The notes under the pieces are model-generated. The model did not search any database, was not told the DNA's origin, and saw only the letters and a list, made by a program, of their open reading frames with translations. From CALGFI01 sp963786805 (GTDB lineage: Bacteria; Actinomycetota; UBA4738; HRBIN12), in NCBI GenBank assembly GCA_963786805.1, contig CAWBAK010000002.1, positions 310,001 to 374,000 on the forward strand: a stretch of DNA of 64,000 bases, written 5' to 3'. Each line of letters opens with the position of its first letter. Within the stretch, counting starts at the first letter, position 1. This document shows, piece after piece, positions 26,458 to 35,179 of the stretch. Made by a program: the position numbers and the translations under genes.

Positions 26458-28035
26458 TCAGACCCGCCGGAAGATCGTGCCCGGAGGCGGCTCGTTCACG
26501 CTCCTCACCGTGTCGGTGGCGGGGTCGTGCTCGAAGATGAGCTCGGGGATCGTGAGGTCGCCGGAGCCCTGCCGGCAATCGGCGAACGCATCGCGCAGGA
26601 TCAGTTGTTCGCGACCCTGGCGCTTGCGGAACTCGCCCACGTCGTCGATCACGATGAACCCATCGGGCGAACAGACGAGCGCGTTGTCATCTGTCGATCG
26701 AAAGCTTCCGTCCCTCCGGATCGTGAGCCTGTTGGTGCTTCCATCCGCATCGGTCCCCACCCAACTGCCGACGAGCGGATTCACGGGCGGCGGCTCGGGC
26801 GATGGCTCTTCGGTCGGAGAAGGTTCCGGCGAGGGTTCCTCGGTCGGAGTGGGCTCGGGCGGCGGCTCGGCGACCGCCGATGCGGACGGCGACGGCTCCT
26901 CCTCTCCTCCGCCGCGGAGCGGCAGGAGCAGCAGGCCGATCCCGAGCAGGACGATGGCGGCCACGGCGGCCGCGATGAGCCCCGTCCGGTTCCGTCCGCG
27001 GGAAGGAACGGGCGCCTTCGGATCCTGGATCGGTGCCGGGGGCGGGACGGCGGGCTGAGCCGGTGGCGGAACCCTCGGGGGACCCGCAGCGGCCGTGGGC
27101 GGTGGAGCGACCCGTGTCGGGTCGACCGTGCCCCCGGCAACCGCCGATGCGAGCGCCGCTCCCGGGAGCGTGACCGTGCGTTCGGCCATCCCCGCGGCGG
27201 CCCGTACGGCGTTCGCGAGGTCCCCGCACGTCGAGAACCGATCGGCGGGTTCCTTCGCCATGCCGCGAGCCACGACCGCGTCGATCTCCACCGGCAGGTC
27301 AGGCCTCGTCGCGGTGACGGACGGAGGGGGTTCGGACAGGTGCGCGTACAAGACGGCGGCCTCGTCCTGGCGATCGAACGGCACGTGCCCGGTGAGGCAC
27401 TGGTACAAGACACACGCGAGGGCGTACTGATCCGACCGGCCATCGAGGTCCTGCCCCTTGATCTGCTCCGGAGGGACGTAGTCGAGCGTTCCCATGAACG
27501 AGCCCGTCCTCGTGAGTCCGCTCTGCGTCGCCGTACGCTTCGTGAGCCCGAAGTCCGACAGGTAGACGTGGTCGGTTCCTCCGGGACCCGCACCGACGGC
27601 GACGAGAAGGTTCGCCGGCTTGACGTCGCGGTGCACGAGCCCTTCGGAGTGAGCGGCATCCAAGGCGCTCGCCGTTTGCTCCACGATCGACACCGTATGT
27701 GGGAGATCGAGCCGTCCCCGATCGCCGAGGAGCGCGGCCAGATCCGTGGTCTTCACGTAGCGCATCGCGATGAAAAGGGCGTCGTCCGCCTCTCCCGCCT
27801 CGAAGATCGGGATGATGTTCGGATGGTCGAGCGAGGCGGCGGCTTCGGATTCCCGGATGAATCGCGTGCGGAACGCTTCGTCGTTCGAGAGCTCAGGGCT
27901 GAGGATCTTGAACGCGACCTTGCGGCGTAGACGGAGGTGCTCGGCGAGGTACACGATGCTCATCCCGCCGCGACCGAGCGGCCGCTCGATACGGTATCCC
28001 GCGATCTCCGTGCCGACCCTCGGGTCAGCGCTCAC
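26458..28035 (-). CDS. Membrane Ser/Thr kinase with external beta domain
   Basis: 525 residues. Kinase domain about 12-275: GRGGMSIVYLAEH, VAFKIL (Lys43), HRDVKPANLL, DFGLTKRT, GTLDYVPPEQI. Next come a Pro/Ala-rich cytoplasmic linker, one membrane helix (GLIAAAVAAIVLLGIGLLLL, about 385-405) and an external Pro/Glu/Ser repeat stalk (EPSPEPSPTEEPSPEP). The C-terminal domain of about 110 residues (GSWVGTDADGSTNRLTIRRDGSFRSTD...) looks like a small beta barrel and may sense a ligand. GTG 28035 is preferred; GTG GAT lies 6 nt upstream and is possible. A palindromic GTGTT-CT-AACAC lies at 28066-28077 in its leader. Confidence 0.9.
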   Translation of the reverse strand: MSADPRVGTEIAGYRIERPLGRGGMSIVYLAEHLRLRRKVAFKILSPELSNDEAFRTRFIRESEAAASLDHPNIIPIFEAGEADDALFIAMRYVKTTDLAALLGDRGRLDLPHTVSIVEQTASALDAAHSEGLVHRDVKPANLLVAVGAGPGGTDHVYLSDFGLTKRTATQSGLTRTGSFMGTLDYVPPEQIKGQDLDGRSDQYALACVLYQCLTGHVPFDRQDEAAVLYAHLSEPPPSVTATRPDLPVEIDAVVARGMAKEPADRFSTCGDLANAVRAAAGMAERTVTLPGAALASAVAGGTVDPTRVAPPPTAAAGPPRVPPPAQPAVPPPAPIQDPKAPVPSRGRNRTGLIAAAVAAIVLLGIGLLLLPLRGGGEEEPSPSASAVAEPPPEPTPTEEPSPEPSPTEEPSPEPPPVNPLVGSWVGTDADGSTNRLTIRRDGSFRSTDDNALVCSPDGFIVIDDVGEFRKRQGREQLILRDAFADCRQGSGDLTIPELIFEHDPATDTVRSVNEPPPGTIFRRV

Positions 28036-28065
28036 ATCCACCCCCCGCCGGATCGATGCTCCGAC

Positions 28066-28077
28066 GTGTTCTAACAC
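28066..28077. promoter_or_regulatory. Short palindrome upstream of the second kinase
   Basis: GTGTT-CT-AACAC, a perfect 5-bp inverted repeat with a 2-bp centre, about 30 nt before the kinase GTG. A -10-like TAGAAC overlaps it on the minus strand. Operator role is only a guess. Confidence 0.3.
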
Positions 28078-28135
28078 GGGACGGACAGGCGAACGGCAGG
28101 TGCCGCCTGCGCGGGATCCGCGCGGCGACGTGTGT

Positions 28136-28485
28136 CGTGGAGGTGGGGGGATTCGAACCCCCGTCCCCGGGCGACCGATCAGGGCTTCTCCGGGCGCAGC
28201 CGACGAAAGATCTCGTCTCGAGACTCCCGTCGGCGGAGGACCTCGAGACCAGCCCGGGTGCGTTTTCCCGCCGCGGCCCCCGGACGGAACCGCTGCGGTG
28301 AGCCTGCTCACGACGCCCGACCCCGGGTCGCAGGCGAGCCCGGGCGGACGGCTACCTAACCTTGGTTAGGCAGCGAGCGCGTAGTTATCGGCGCTTGTGT
28401 TATCCCGGCTTTTTGCGAGGCATCCGGGGACCTCGGCCCGCTTCCCCTGACCGATGAACGCTCAGGTCGAAGCCGGTACACCCCC
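28136..28485 (-). ncRNA. ssrA: tmRNA (ssrA), about 350 nt
   Basis: Transfer-messenger RNA that rescues stalled ribosomes with SmpB. The 5' end GGGGGTG (28485-28479) pairs with the 3' end CACCTCC (28143-28137), giving a 7-bp acceptor stem with one G-U. The T-arm GGGGGTTCGAATCCCCCC precedes the 3' stem, and GGCTTCGACCTGAGC follows the 5' stem. The tag frame begins at a GCA resume codon and reads AKSRDNTSADNYALAA then TAA; it ends in the proteolysis signal ALAA. CCA is not encoded. smpB lies about 660 bp upstream on the same strand, with one lipoprotein gene between. Exact ends are inferred from pairing. Confidence 0.93.
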
Positions 28486-28519
28486 ATATGCAGTTGTCCT
28501 CGCAGTATACGAGCGCCGC

Positions 28520-29101
28520 CTAGTTCACCGCCGCCGCAAGGGCGGCACAGGTCGGCTCGTCCTCAGCCGCGGCGGCAAGCTCCGGCGACTCGACCAGGTC
28601 CAGCGACCCACCGATCCCTCCGAGCGAACTCTGGATCGTGGCGCCGACCTCGTTGAGCTCGGCGGCGAACGCCTGTGGGTCCTCGGTCGACGCGGCCTCG
28701 ACCCGCGCCCGGGCCGCCTCGAGGACGTCGCGTGCCTCCTGGAACGAGGCGGCGATGGCCTCCACCATGGCCGCGCCTCCCTCGACGTCGGGAACGCCGG
28801 ACGCGTCCACCTGTTCGATCAACGCATCCGTCAGCGCGAGCGCGTCGTCCAGGAAGCCGAGCACGGCCTGCTTCTGATCGTCGGCCGAGGCGGCCGGATC
28901 GATCCCGGCGGCGAAGTCGGTCGACAGCGTCGTGATGTCGTCGACATAGGACTGGACGCTCGTGCAGAGGCTCTTCACGTAGGTTCCGGGGGTCACGGCC
29001 GGCGCTGCGCCGCCGTCCCCGCCGCCCCCGTCGTCCGAGCAGGCGGGAAGCAGGACCAGCGCCATCGCGAGACCGACGACGACCATGGTGAAACGGCGCA
29101 C
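28520..29101 (-). CDS. Predicted lipoprotein, unknown function
   Basis: 193 residues. The signal sequence VRRFTMVVVGLAMALVLLPACSDD has a lipobox (LPAC), so it should be lipid-anchored outside the membrane. A Gly-rich linker leads to an all-helical domain of about 160 residues with heptad-like Ala/Leu/Asp spacing (LCTSVQSYVDDITTL...ALTDALIEQVDASG) and one more Cys near each end, perhaps a disulfide. GTG 29101 is chosen because AAGAAGGAG lies 6 nt upstream; longer in-frame starts lack this. It lies between smpB and ssrA on the same strand. I do not recognise the family. Confidence 0.75.
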   Translation of the reverse strand: MRRFTMVVVGLAMALVLLPACSDDGGGGDGGAAPAVTPGTYVKSLCTSVQSYVDDITTLSTDFAAGIDPAASADDQKQAVLGFLDDALALTDALIEQVDASGVPDVEGGAAMVEAIAASFQEARDVLEAARARVEAASTEDPQAFAAELNEVGATIQSSLGGIGGSLDLVESPELAAAAEDEPTCAALAAAVN

Positions 29102-29142
29102 GAGCATCTCCTTCTTCCGTGGGTGACGCCGAAGGATACCCA

Positions 29143-29616
29143 CTAGCGGCGGCGGCCGGCGGACCGCTGCATCTCGCGCTCGTGCTCGCGCTCCGCGAGC
29201 GCCTGGCGCTTCTCGAACTGGCGCTTGCCTCGCCCGAGGCCGAGCTCGAGCTTGGCCATCCCGTGCGTGAAGTACACGCGCATCGGGATGAGCGCGAGCC
29301 CACGCTCGGCCGTCTTGCCGATGAGCCGCTCGATCTCGGTCCGATGCAGCAGGAGCTTGCGCGGCCGGATCGGGTCGTAGGTCCGCTTGTCCATCGCCTG
29401 CTCGTACGGCGGGATGTGCATCCCCTCGATCCAGATCTCGCGGCCGCGAACGCGCGCGAACGACTCGGCGAGGGACCCGCGCCCTCCCCGCAGCGACTTG
29501 ACCTCGGCGCCGGTCAGCACGATGCCGGTCTCGTAGCGCTCGAGGATCTCGTAGTCGTGCCGCGCGCGGCGATTGGAGATGACGGTCTTCTGCTCGGCGT
29601 CCGCCTTGGGGCTCAC
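29143..29616 (-). CDS. smpB: SsrA-binding protein SmpB
   Basis: 157 residues. SmpB binds tmRNA and mimics the tRNA anticodon arm during trans-translation. NRRARHDYEILERYETGIVLTGAEVKSLRGGRGSLAESFARVRGREIWIEGMHIPPY is the conserved core, and the C-terminal tail FEKRQALAEREHEREMQRSAGRRR is the basic helix that enters the mRNA path. Start GTG 29616 shares one base with the ftsX stop, so the genes are translationally coupled. The tmRNA lies downstream on the same strand. Confidence 0.95.
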   Translation of the reverse strand: MSPKADAEQKTVISNRRARHDYEILERYETGIVLTGAEVKSLRGGRGSLAESFARVRGREIWIEGMHIPPYEQAMDKRTYDPIRPRKLLLHRTEIERLIGKTAERGLALIPMRVYFTHGMAKLELGLGRGKRQFEKRQALAEREHEREMQRSAGRRR

Positions 29617-30491
29617 TACACGTCGAGGAAGCGCCGCATGCCCACGAGCCCGGCGAGCACGGCGACCACGGCCCCGGCGACCAGGAGCCACGGGATGATC
29701 GCGACCACGTCGGCGTTCGTCACCCACGGCACGAACAGGATCCGGCCGTAGAGCGGGTTGACGAACGCGACCTTCAGGCCGAACAGGAACAAGATGGCCG
29801 CGCCCGCGCCGATCAGGCTCTCGACGATGCCCTCGATGAGGAACGGGATCCGGATCCGCCAGTTCGTCGCGCCGACGAGCTTCATGATGCCGATCTCCTT
29901 GCGCCGGGCGAACAGCCCCATGCGGACCGTGTTCGCGATCAAGATCGCGGCCGACACGAGCATGACGAACGACACCATCAGCACGCCGACCCGGAACACC
30001 CGGGTGATCGAGAACAGACGGTCGAGGAACGCGCTCTGGTCGACGACACGTTCGATGCCGGGCTGGCCTCGCAGCACGGCCTCCACCTGCGAATACCGCT
30101 CGGGATCGCTGAGTTTGACGCGAAGCGAGGCCGGGAGCGCCTCCGGGTCCACGTTGTTCACGAGCGCGGGCTGGTCCTTGAACAGCTGGATGAACCGCTC
30201 GTACGCCTCGTCCTTGCTCTCGTAGATCACGTCCTCGACGACGGGCAGCTCGACGAGCGTCTGCGTGAGCGATCCCACCGTGTCGGGGTTCACCGGGTCG
30301 CTCAGGTACACGGCGACCTCGACGTTGCCGGTGGTCGCTTCGATCATCAGGCTGACCTGACGGCTGATGAGGAGCGCGAGGCCGAAGAGCAGCAGCGCGA
30401 TGAACGTCGTGCTGATCGCGGCGAACGCGACGAGGCCGTTCCGGCGAAGACCCGAGGTCGTCTCGCGGAAGAAGTACTCGAAGCGCGCCAT
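29616..30491 (-). CDS. ftsX: Cell-division permease FtsX
   Basis: 291 residues. FtsX forms with FtsE an ABC-type complex at the septum that controls peptidoglycan hydrolases. One N-terminal membrane helix (AAISTTFIALLLFGLALLIS, about 24-43) is followed by an external domain (about 55-165) and three C-terminal helices, including a MacB/FtsX permease block SAAILIANTVRMGLFARRKEIGIMKLVGATNWRI. The ATG shares one base with the FtsE TGA. Length and topology are typical. Confidence 0.95.
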   Translation of the reverse strand: MARFEYFFRETTSGLRRNGLVAFAAISTTFIALLLFGLALLISRQVSLMIEATTGNVEVAVYLSDPVNPDTVGSLTQTLVELPVVEDVIYESKDEAYERFIQLFKDQPALVNNVDPEALPASLRVKLSDPERYSQVEAVLRGQPGIERVVDQSAFLDRLFSITRVFRVGVLMVSFVMLVSAAILIANTVRMGLFARRKEIGIMKLVGATNWRIRIPFLIEGIVESLIGAGAAILFLFGLKVAFVNPLYGRILFVPWVTNADVVAIIPWLLVAGAVVAVLAGLVGMRRFLDV

Positions 30492-31168
30492 CAGCTGTAG
30501 ACCCCCCTGGCCTGGTCGCGGATGACCTTGCCCTTCTCGAGCTCGATCACGCGCCGGCGCATCGCGTCCACGATCGCCTGGTCGTGCGTCGCCATCACGA
30601 CGGTCGTGCCGATCCGGTTGACCTTGTCGAGCAGACGCATGATCTCCACCGAGGTGCTCGGGTCCAGGTTCCCGGTGGGCTCGTCGGCGAGGAGCACGAG
30701 CGGACGGTTCACGCAGGCGCGGGCGAGCGAGACGCGCTGCTGCTCCCCGCCGGAGAGCTCGTCCGGGTAGCTGTTGAGCTTCTCCCCCAGGCCCACGAGG
30801 TCCAAGATCTCGGGCACCCGGGCGTCGATCACGTGCTTCGGCTTCCCGATGACCTCGAGCGCGAAGCCGACGTTCTCGAAAACCGTCTTGTCGGCGAGCA
30901 ACTTGAAGTCCTGGAACACGGTCCCGATGTTGCGGCGCAGATGCGGGACCTTCCAGGCGGTGAGCTTGGCGAGGTTCTTGCCGGCGACGTAGATCTCTCC
31001 CTTCGTCGCCTCTTCTTCCTTGAGCAACAGACGGATGAACGTCGACTTGCCCGAGCCGGACGCGCCGACGATGAACACGAATTCGCCCTTCTCGACTTCG
31101 ACGCTGACGTCCTCGAGGGCGGTCGTGCCCGTCCGATAGACCTTCGTGACGTGCTGAAGACTGATCAT
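30491..31168 (-). CDS. ftsE: Cell-division ATP-binding protein FtsE
   Basis: 225 residues, ABC ATPase partner of FtsX. Walker A GASGSGKST, Q-loop GTVFQDFKLL, signature LSGGEQQRVSLARA, Walker B PLVLLADEPTGNLDP and H-loop MATHDQAIV are all intact. N-terminal MISLQHVTKVYRTG is a typical FtsE start. A -10-like TAGACT (31214-31209) lies about 40 nt upstream, so unlike many neighbours this operon has a leader. Gene order ftsE-ftsX-smpB matches other actinobacteria, but prfB, usually just upstream, is here separated by a YfhO-like gene. Confidence 0.96.
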   Translation of the reverse strand: MISLQHVTKVYRTGTTALEDVSVEVEKGEFVFIVGASGSGKSTFIRLLLKEEEATKGEIYVAGKNLAKLTAWKVPHLRRNIGTVFQDFKLLADKTVFENVGFALEVIGKPKHVIDARVPEILDLVGLGEKLNSYPDELSGGEQQRVSLARACVNRPLVLLADEPTGNLDPSTSVEIMRLLDKVNRIGTTVVMATHDQAIVDAMRRRVIELEKGKVIRDQARGVYS

Positions 31169-31208
31169 GGGTGCTTTCGGGGGAAGTCCGGGAGGTCGGC
31201 CGCGGCGG

Positions 31209-31258
31209 AGTCTAGCAGAGGACCTGCGGAACAGGAACGAAGCGCCACCGGATAGCCT
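31209..31258. promoter_or_regulatory. Divergent -10-like elements, ftsE and YfhO-like gene
   Basis: Minus-strand TAGACT (31214-31209) faces ftsE; plus-strand TAGCCT (31253-31258) lies 9 nt before the ATG at 31268. Confidence 0.45.
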
Positions 31259-31267
31259 GAGCGAACG

Positions 31268-33712
31268 ATGGAGACGGCGATCCGGGCCGCGCCGCCCCCC
31301 GCTGCAGCGCCGGCGGCGCAACGACGCTCGCGGCTCCGGACGATCGGTGCAGCCGTCGCCGGGCCGGCGACGATCGTCGTCTGCGTCCTCATCGCCCTCC
31401 GCGGGTTCGCCTTCCTCCCGAACCTGACGAACCAGCACCCCGACATCCTGTCCATGTGGTTGCCGAGGTCCTGCCTGATGGGCTCGGCGCTCGCCGACGG
31501 TCGCGTCCCGCTGTGGAACCCGTTCGAGATGGCGGGCACGCCGTTCGCCGCCGATGCCCAGTCCGGCTGGCTCTACCTGCCGAGCATGCTGACGTCGGCG
31601 GTGTTCGGGTGCGGCGACGGCCTGCGAGCGTTCATCGTGCTGAACCCGATCCTCGCCGGTCTCGGCCTGTGGTGGTTCCTGCGCAAGGAAGGACTCGGTC
31701 GCATCGCCGCGACGGTCGGCGGCTTGTCGCTCGCGATGGCGGCGGCCGCCTCGATCATCGCGATCTCGTTGCCGTTCGTCGGGTTCCTCGCGTGGACGCC
31801 GTTCGTCTTGGTCGGCGCCTCGGGCTTCTTCTCTTCGCGCGGCGGGATGCGGTTCGTCTGGATGGCGCTTGCCGCGCTGGCCTGGAGCCAGGTCGCGACC
31901 GCGCACCTCTCACACGGTCTCGCGATGGGCACGGCGCTCGCGATCGCCTATGTCGTCGGTCGCGCGATCCACGAGGTGCGCGCCGGAACGCTGCCGACCC
32001 GATCCGCCGTCCTGTTCGCGCTCGGCTTCCTCGCCTTCCTACCGCTCGCGAGTCTCGCGATCTTGCTCCCACGATTCGTCCTGCTCGAGCGCTCCAGCCT
32101 GCGAGCCGGGTACGCGGCACTGGAGGGAACGGTCGCGCGCGCGTCGGTGATGGACCGGCCGATCCCCGACCACGGGATCTGGAGCGCGTGGCCGCTCGCG
32201 CTGGCGTCCACGCCGGGGGCGTACCTCGGTGCCGCGACCTTGCTCGCGCTCTCCTTCGCGGTGCGTGACCGCGGGCGCCGGTTCCTGGTCGCGTCGTTCG
32301 CGGCCGTCGGCGTGGTGGGCTACCTCCTCACCCTCACGCTCGTGGTGGGCGCGGGCTGGTTCCGCGCGATGGTCCTTCGGATCCCGTTCGGCGACGTGCT
32401 CCTGCACAATCCCGGACGGCTCCGATACCTCGCGTTCCTCGTCGTTCCCGTGCTCGGCGCGATCGGCGTTCAGTCGCTCCTGGACCGGCGTCCCTCGTTC
32501 AAGCAGACGCTGCGATGGCTCGCGGTTCCGGCCGGGCTGTTCCTCGCGCTGCCGTTGGTCGCGGGCGCGAACGCCGGGCGACTGGTGGTGTTCGCGATCG
32601 GCCTCGCCGCGGTCATCCTCGTCGTGCGTGGGCTCGTCCGAGGACGCCGGTGGGCTCCCGCGGCGCTCGCCGGCGTCCTCGCCGTCGACCTCCTCGCGGG
32701 GGCGCTGTGGTCCTCGGCGTACCGAGGGGGGACCGTCTATCTCGGTCTCGAGTCCGCGCAACACCCGGTACTGGTGGCCGGGCCGCTCCGCTGGCCGAGG
32801 GTGGACCTCGACCGATACCTGGCGCCGGGACCGATCGCGCGGACGATCGCCGAGCGCGACCACGAGCGCTATCTCGCCTGGGTGCCGCCCGCCGCCTACT
32901 TCAACAAGGGCTACCTGTTCACGCAGGCCGAGGCCGACTGGCCCGCCCTGCTGCTCGGCCGGGCGATCCCGTTCGGGCTGCACGACGCGCTCGGGGTCTC
33001 GCCGATCCAGGTTCCGCGGTACTGGTCCTTCATCCGCGCGACGAACCGGCTCCCGGTCTTCTACAACGCCGCGGTGATCCAGATCCCCTCCGTCGAGGAC
33101 GTTCGGCTCCTCGGCATCCGGTACCTGGTCGCGCACGAGAGCCAGCCGCTCCCGCCCGCGATCGGCGGTGAGATCGTCGCGTCCGAACGCGGGTACCGGC
33201 TGTACGACCTCGACGTCGCGCAGCCGCGTGCGACCGTGACATCGGCGTGGACGGTGGTCGACGGCGCCGAGGCGTTGGAAGCGGTGTTGACCGAGGGCTT
33301 CGACCCCGCCCAGACCGCCGTCGTCGAGAGCGACCCCGGGATCGAGTCGGCCGGCACCGGCGCCTCCGGCACGGCGACGTACTCGGAGGTTCGTCCCGAG
33401 GACGTCCGCATCTCCGTTCGGGCGGATGCGCCCTCGTTGGTGGTCGTGCGCAACGTGTGGGAACCGGGATGGGTGGCGAGCGTCGACGGTGCTCCGGCAC
33501 CGGTCCTTCGCGCGGACTACCTGCTCCAGGCGGTGGCGGTCCCCGAAGGGAGCCACGAGATCCGGCTCGTCTATCGCGAGCCGGCGATCGGGCTCGGGAT
33601 CGCGCTGTCCGCCGTCGCCTGGACGGTCCTCGCGCTCGCCGCGGTCACGGTGGCGGCGATCGCCCGGCGCCGCGCTACGACGCCTGACTCTTCCCCTCTG
33701 CCCGGCGCCTGA
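31268..33712 (+). CDS. YfhO-like multi-pass membrane protein
   Basis: 814 residues. About 12-13 hydrophobic helices (first near 26-46, last near 770-795) enclose a large external domain (about 490-765). PRSCLMGSALADGRVPLWNPFEMAGTPF is the conserved first-loop signature of YfhO/GT-C-type proteins, with acidic residues near it, and VVVRNVWEPGWVASVDGAPAPVLRADYLLQAVAVPEGSHEIRLVYRE is the characteristic C-terminal beta module. The family is presumed to glycosylate cell-envelope polymers using lipid-linked sugars. Its 3' end overlaps prfB on the opposite strand by 38 bp. It sits between prfB and ftsE, an unusual insertion into this otherwise common cluster. Confidence 0.82.
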   Translation: METAIRAAPPPAAAPAAQRRSRLRTIGAAVAGPATIVVCVLIALRGFAFLPNLTNQHPDILSMWLPRSCLMGSALADGRVPLWNPFEMAGTPFAADAQSGWLYLPSMLTSAVFGCGDGLRAFIVLNPILAGLGLWWFLRKEGLGRIAATVGGLSLAMAAAASIIAISLPFVGFLAWTPFVLVGASGFFSSRGGMRFVWMALAALAWSQVATAHLSHGLAMGTALAIAYVVGRAIHEVRAGTLPTRSAVLFALGFLAFLPLASLAILLPRFVLLERSSLRAGYAALEGTVARASVMDRPIPDHGIWSAWPLALASTPGAYLGAATLLALSFAVRDRGRRFLVASFAAVGVVGYLLTLTLVVGAGWFRAMVLRIPFGDVLLHNPGRLRYLAFLVVPVLGAIGVQSLLDRRPSFKQTLRWLAVPAGLFLALPLVAGANAGRLVVFAIGLAAVILVVRGLVRGRRWAPAALAGVLAVDLLAGALWSSAYRGGTVYLGLESAQHPVLVAGPLRWPRVDLDRYLAPGPIARTIAERDHERYLAWVPPAAYFNKGYLFTQAEADWPALLLGRAIPFGLHDALGVSPIQVPRYWSFIRATNRLPVFYNAAVIQIPSVEDVRLLGIRYLVAHESQPLPPAIGGEIVASERGYRLYDLDVAQPRATVTSAWTVVDGAEALEAVLTEGFDPAQTAVVESDPGIESAGTGASGTATYSEVRPEDVRISVRADAPSLVVVRNVWEPGWVASVDGAPAPVLRADYLLQAVAVPEGSHEIRLVYREPAIGLGIALSAVAWTVLALAAVTVAAIARRRATTPDSSPLPGA

Positions 33713-34794
33713 GCTCGGCCTCGATCAACTCGTCGAGGTCCCCGTCGAGGACGCGATCGACGTCGCCGATCTCGAGGTTGGTCCGATGATCCTTCACGAG
33801 GCGGTACGGCGCCAGGACGTAGGAGCGGATCTGCGAGCCGAAGTCGATCCCCTTGCGCTCGCCGCGCAGGTTCTCCAGACGCTCCTGCTGTTCTTCGCGC
33901 ATCCGCTCGAACAGCCGGGACTTCAAGATCCGCATGGCCACGGCGCGGTTCTGCAGCTGCGACCGCTCGTTCTGACACGCCGCGGTGATCCCGGTCGGAA
34001 GGTGCGTGATCCGCACCGCGGAGTCCGTGGTGTTCACCGACTGTCCGCCCGGCCCCGTCGAGCGATAGACGTCGATGCGGAGGTCCTTCGGGTCGATCTC
34101 GACGTCGCTCTCCGTCGCCTCGTCGATGAGGGGGACCACGTCGAGGTTCGCGAACGACGTATGGCGGCGCTTCTGCGCGTCGAACGGGCTGATGCGAACG
34201 AGCCGGTGCACGCCCCGCTCGGCCGAGAGCAGGCCGTAGGCGTTGGTTCCGTGCACGATGAAGGTCACGCTCTTGATCCCGGCCTCCTCGCCGAAGAGCG
34301 TCTCGTCCACCTCGACATCGAGGCCCTCGCGTTCGGCCCAGCGGAGGTACATGCGCAGGAGCATCTCGGCCCAGTCCTGCGACTCGGTCCCGCCGGCACC
34401 CGCGTGCAGGGTCGCGATCGCGTCGTTCGCGTCGTACTCGCCGCCGAGCAGGGTGGCGAGCTCGAGACGCTGCACGTCGCCCGCGAGCTTGCCGACGGCC
34501 CGGCCGAGATCGGCCGCCATCTCGGCGTCTTTCTCCTCGGCGAGGAGCTCGTCCATCGCCTTCGCGTCCTCGAGGCGTCGCAGGAGGTCGTCGTACCGCT
34601 CGGTCTGGTCACGGAGACGAGCGAGCTCCGTCGTCAGCTGTCGAGCGCGGTTCGGGTCGTCCCAGAGCGAAGGGTCGGACGTCTGGCGCTCGAGCTCGTC
34701 CGCCTTCGCGCGCTTGCCGTCGACGTCAAAGGAACTCCTTCGCGGCCGCGATGCGCTTCGCGAGATCCTCGAGACGGTCCGTCTGCTCGCTCAC
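33675..34794 (-). CDS. prfB: Peptide chain release factor 2, programmed +1 frameshift
   Basis: RF2 recognises UGA/UAA stops. Frame zero from GTG 34794 gives 22 residues (MSEQTDRLEDLAKRIAAAKEFL) and hits TGA at 34728-34726. The stop sits in CTT-TGA-C preceded by AAGGAG-TTC, the classic RF2 autoregulatory slippery site with internal Shine-Dalgarno. Skipping one T (34728) continues as DVDGKRAKADELERQ... to 33675, 372 residues in all. SPF (RISPFDAQKRR) is the UGA-specific tripeptide, and GPGGQSVNTTDSAVR carries the catalytic GGQ. Low RF2 should favour shifting and so restore RF2. TACGAT stands 6 nt before the GTG, so the mRNA is probably leaderless. Confidence 0.95.
34725..34737 (-). promoter_or_regulatory. 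prfB programmed frameshift site
   Basis: Minus-strand AAGGAG-TTC-CTT-TGA-C: internal Shine-Dalgarno, 3-nt spacer, slippery CTT, in-frame TGA and the +1 GAC codon. The same elements occur in E. coli prfB. Confidence 0.9.
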
Positions 34795-34800
34795 GCCATC

Positions 34801-34806
34801 ATCGTA
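34801..34806 (-). promoter_or_regulatory. -10-like hexamer of prfB
   Basis: TACGAT on the minus strand, 6 nt before the GTG at 34794. Confidence 0.5.
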
Positions 34807-34835
34807 ACCGGCAGCCGCGAGGTCTCCGCGACGTC

Positions 34836-35018
34836 CTACCGCTCGACGACCGGCTCGGCCGTGCGCTGCCGGCGCCGAGCGAAGACCGCGCCGACCCCGT
34901 TCAGGCTGGTGCGGAAGCGCTCGCGGCGGGCGGCCCTGCGGGCCTTCACCAGCGGCCGGGCGATCCGGTCGGCCTCGGCCTCACGCATGAGCTGAGCGAT
35001 CCGCTCCCTCGCAACCAT
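34836..35018 (-). CDS. Small basic protein, unknown function
   Basis: 60 residues: MVARERIAQLMREAEADRIARPLVKARRAARRERFRTSLNGVGAVFARRRQRTAEPVVER. Very Arg/Ala-rich, predicted mostly helical, no membrane segment. ATG 35018 has GGGGAG 5 nt upstream, which supports translation; a longer in-frame start at 35042 exists. It lies upstream of prfB on the same strand and its stop is 29 bp from the prfB -10-like element. Coding status rests on the ribosome binding site and composition only. Confidence 0.5.
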   Translation of the reverse strand: MVARERIAQLMREAEADRIARPLVKARRAARRERFRTSLNGVGAVFARRRQRTAEPVVER

Positions 35019-35167
35019 GTCGCTCCCCATCATCTGCCCCACCCCCTGTGCCCGGGACGCTAGCGGCGCCGGCGGATCCGAAGGGTGTCGCGCGCCACCA
35101 CACGCACGTGACGTCGGACACCTCGGAACACGGGCGGGCGGGAAAAGAGGCGGGAGCAGGGAACGTC

Positions 35168-35173
35168 TATCCT
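35168..35173 (+). promoter_or_regulatory. -10-like hexamer of the soluble kinase
   Basis: TATCCT, 6 nt before the ATG at 35180. No Shine-Dalgarno. Confidence 0.5.
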
Positions 35174-35179
35174 CGCGCC

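Noticed and set aside
28137..28180. Possible stand-alone tRNA (T-loop GGTTCGAATCC)
   Set aside because: There is no anticodon arm beside it. The acceptor stem pairs with a segment about 340 nt away, which makes it the 3' part of tmRNA.
34725..34731. prfB frame break read as another assembly indel
   Set aside because: The exact CTTTGAC site with an upstream AAGGAG is the known RF2 programmed frameshift.
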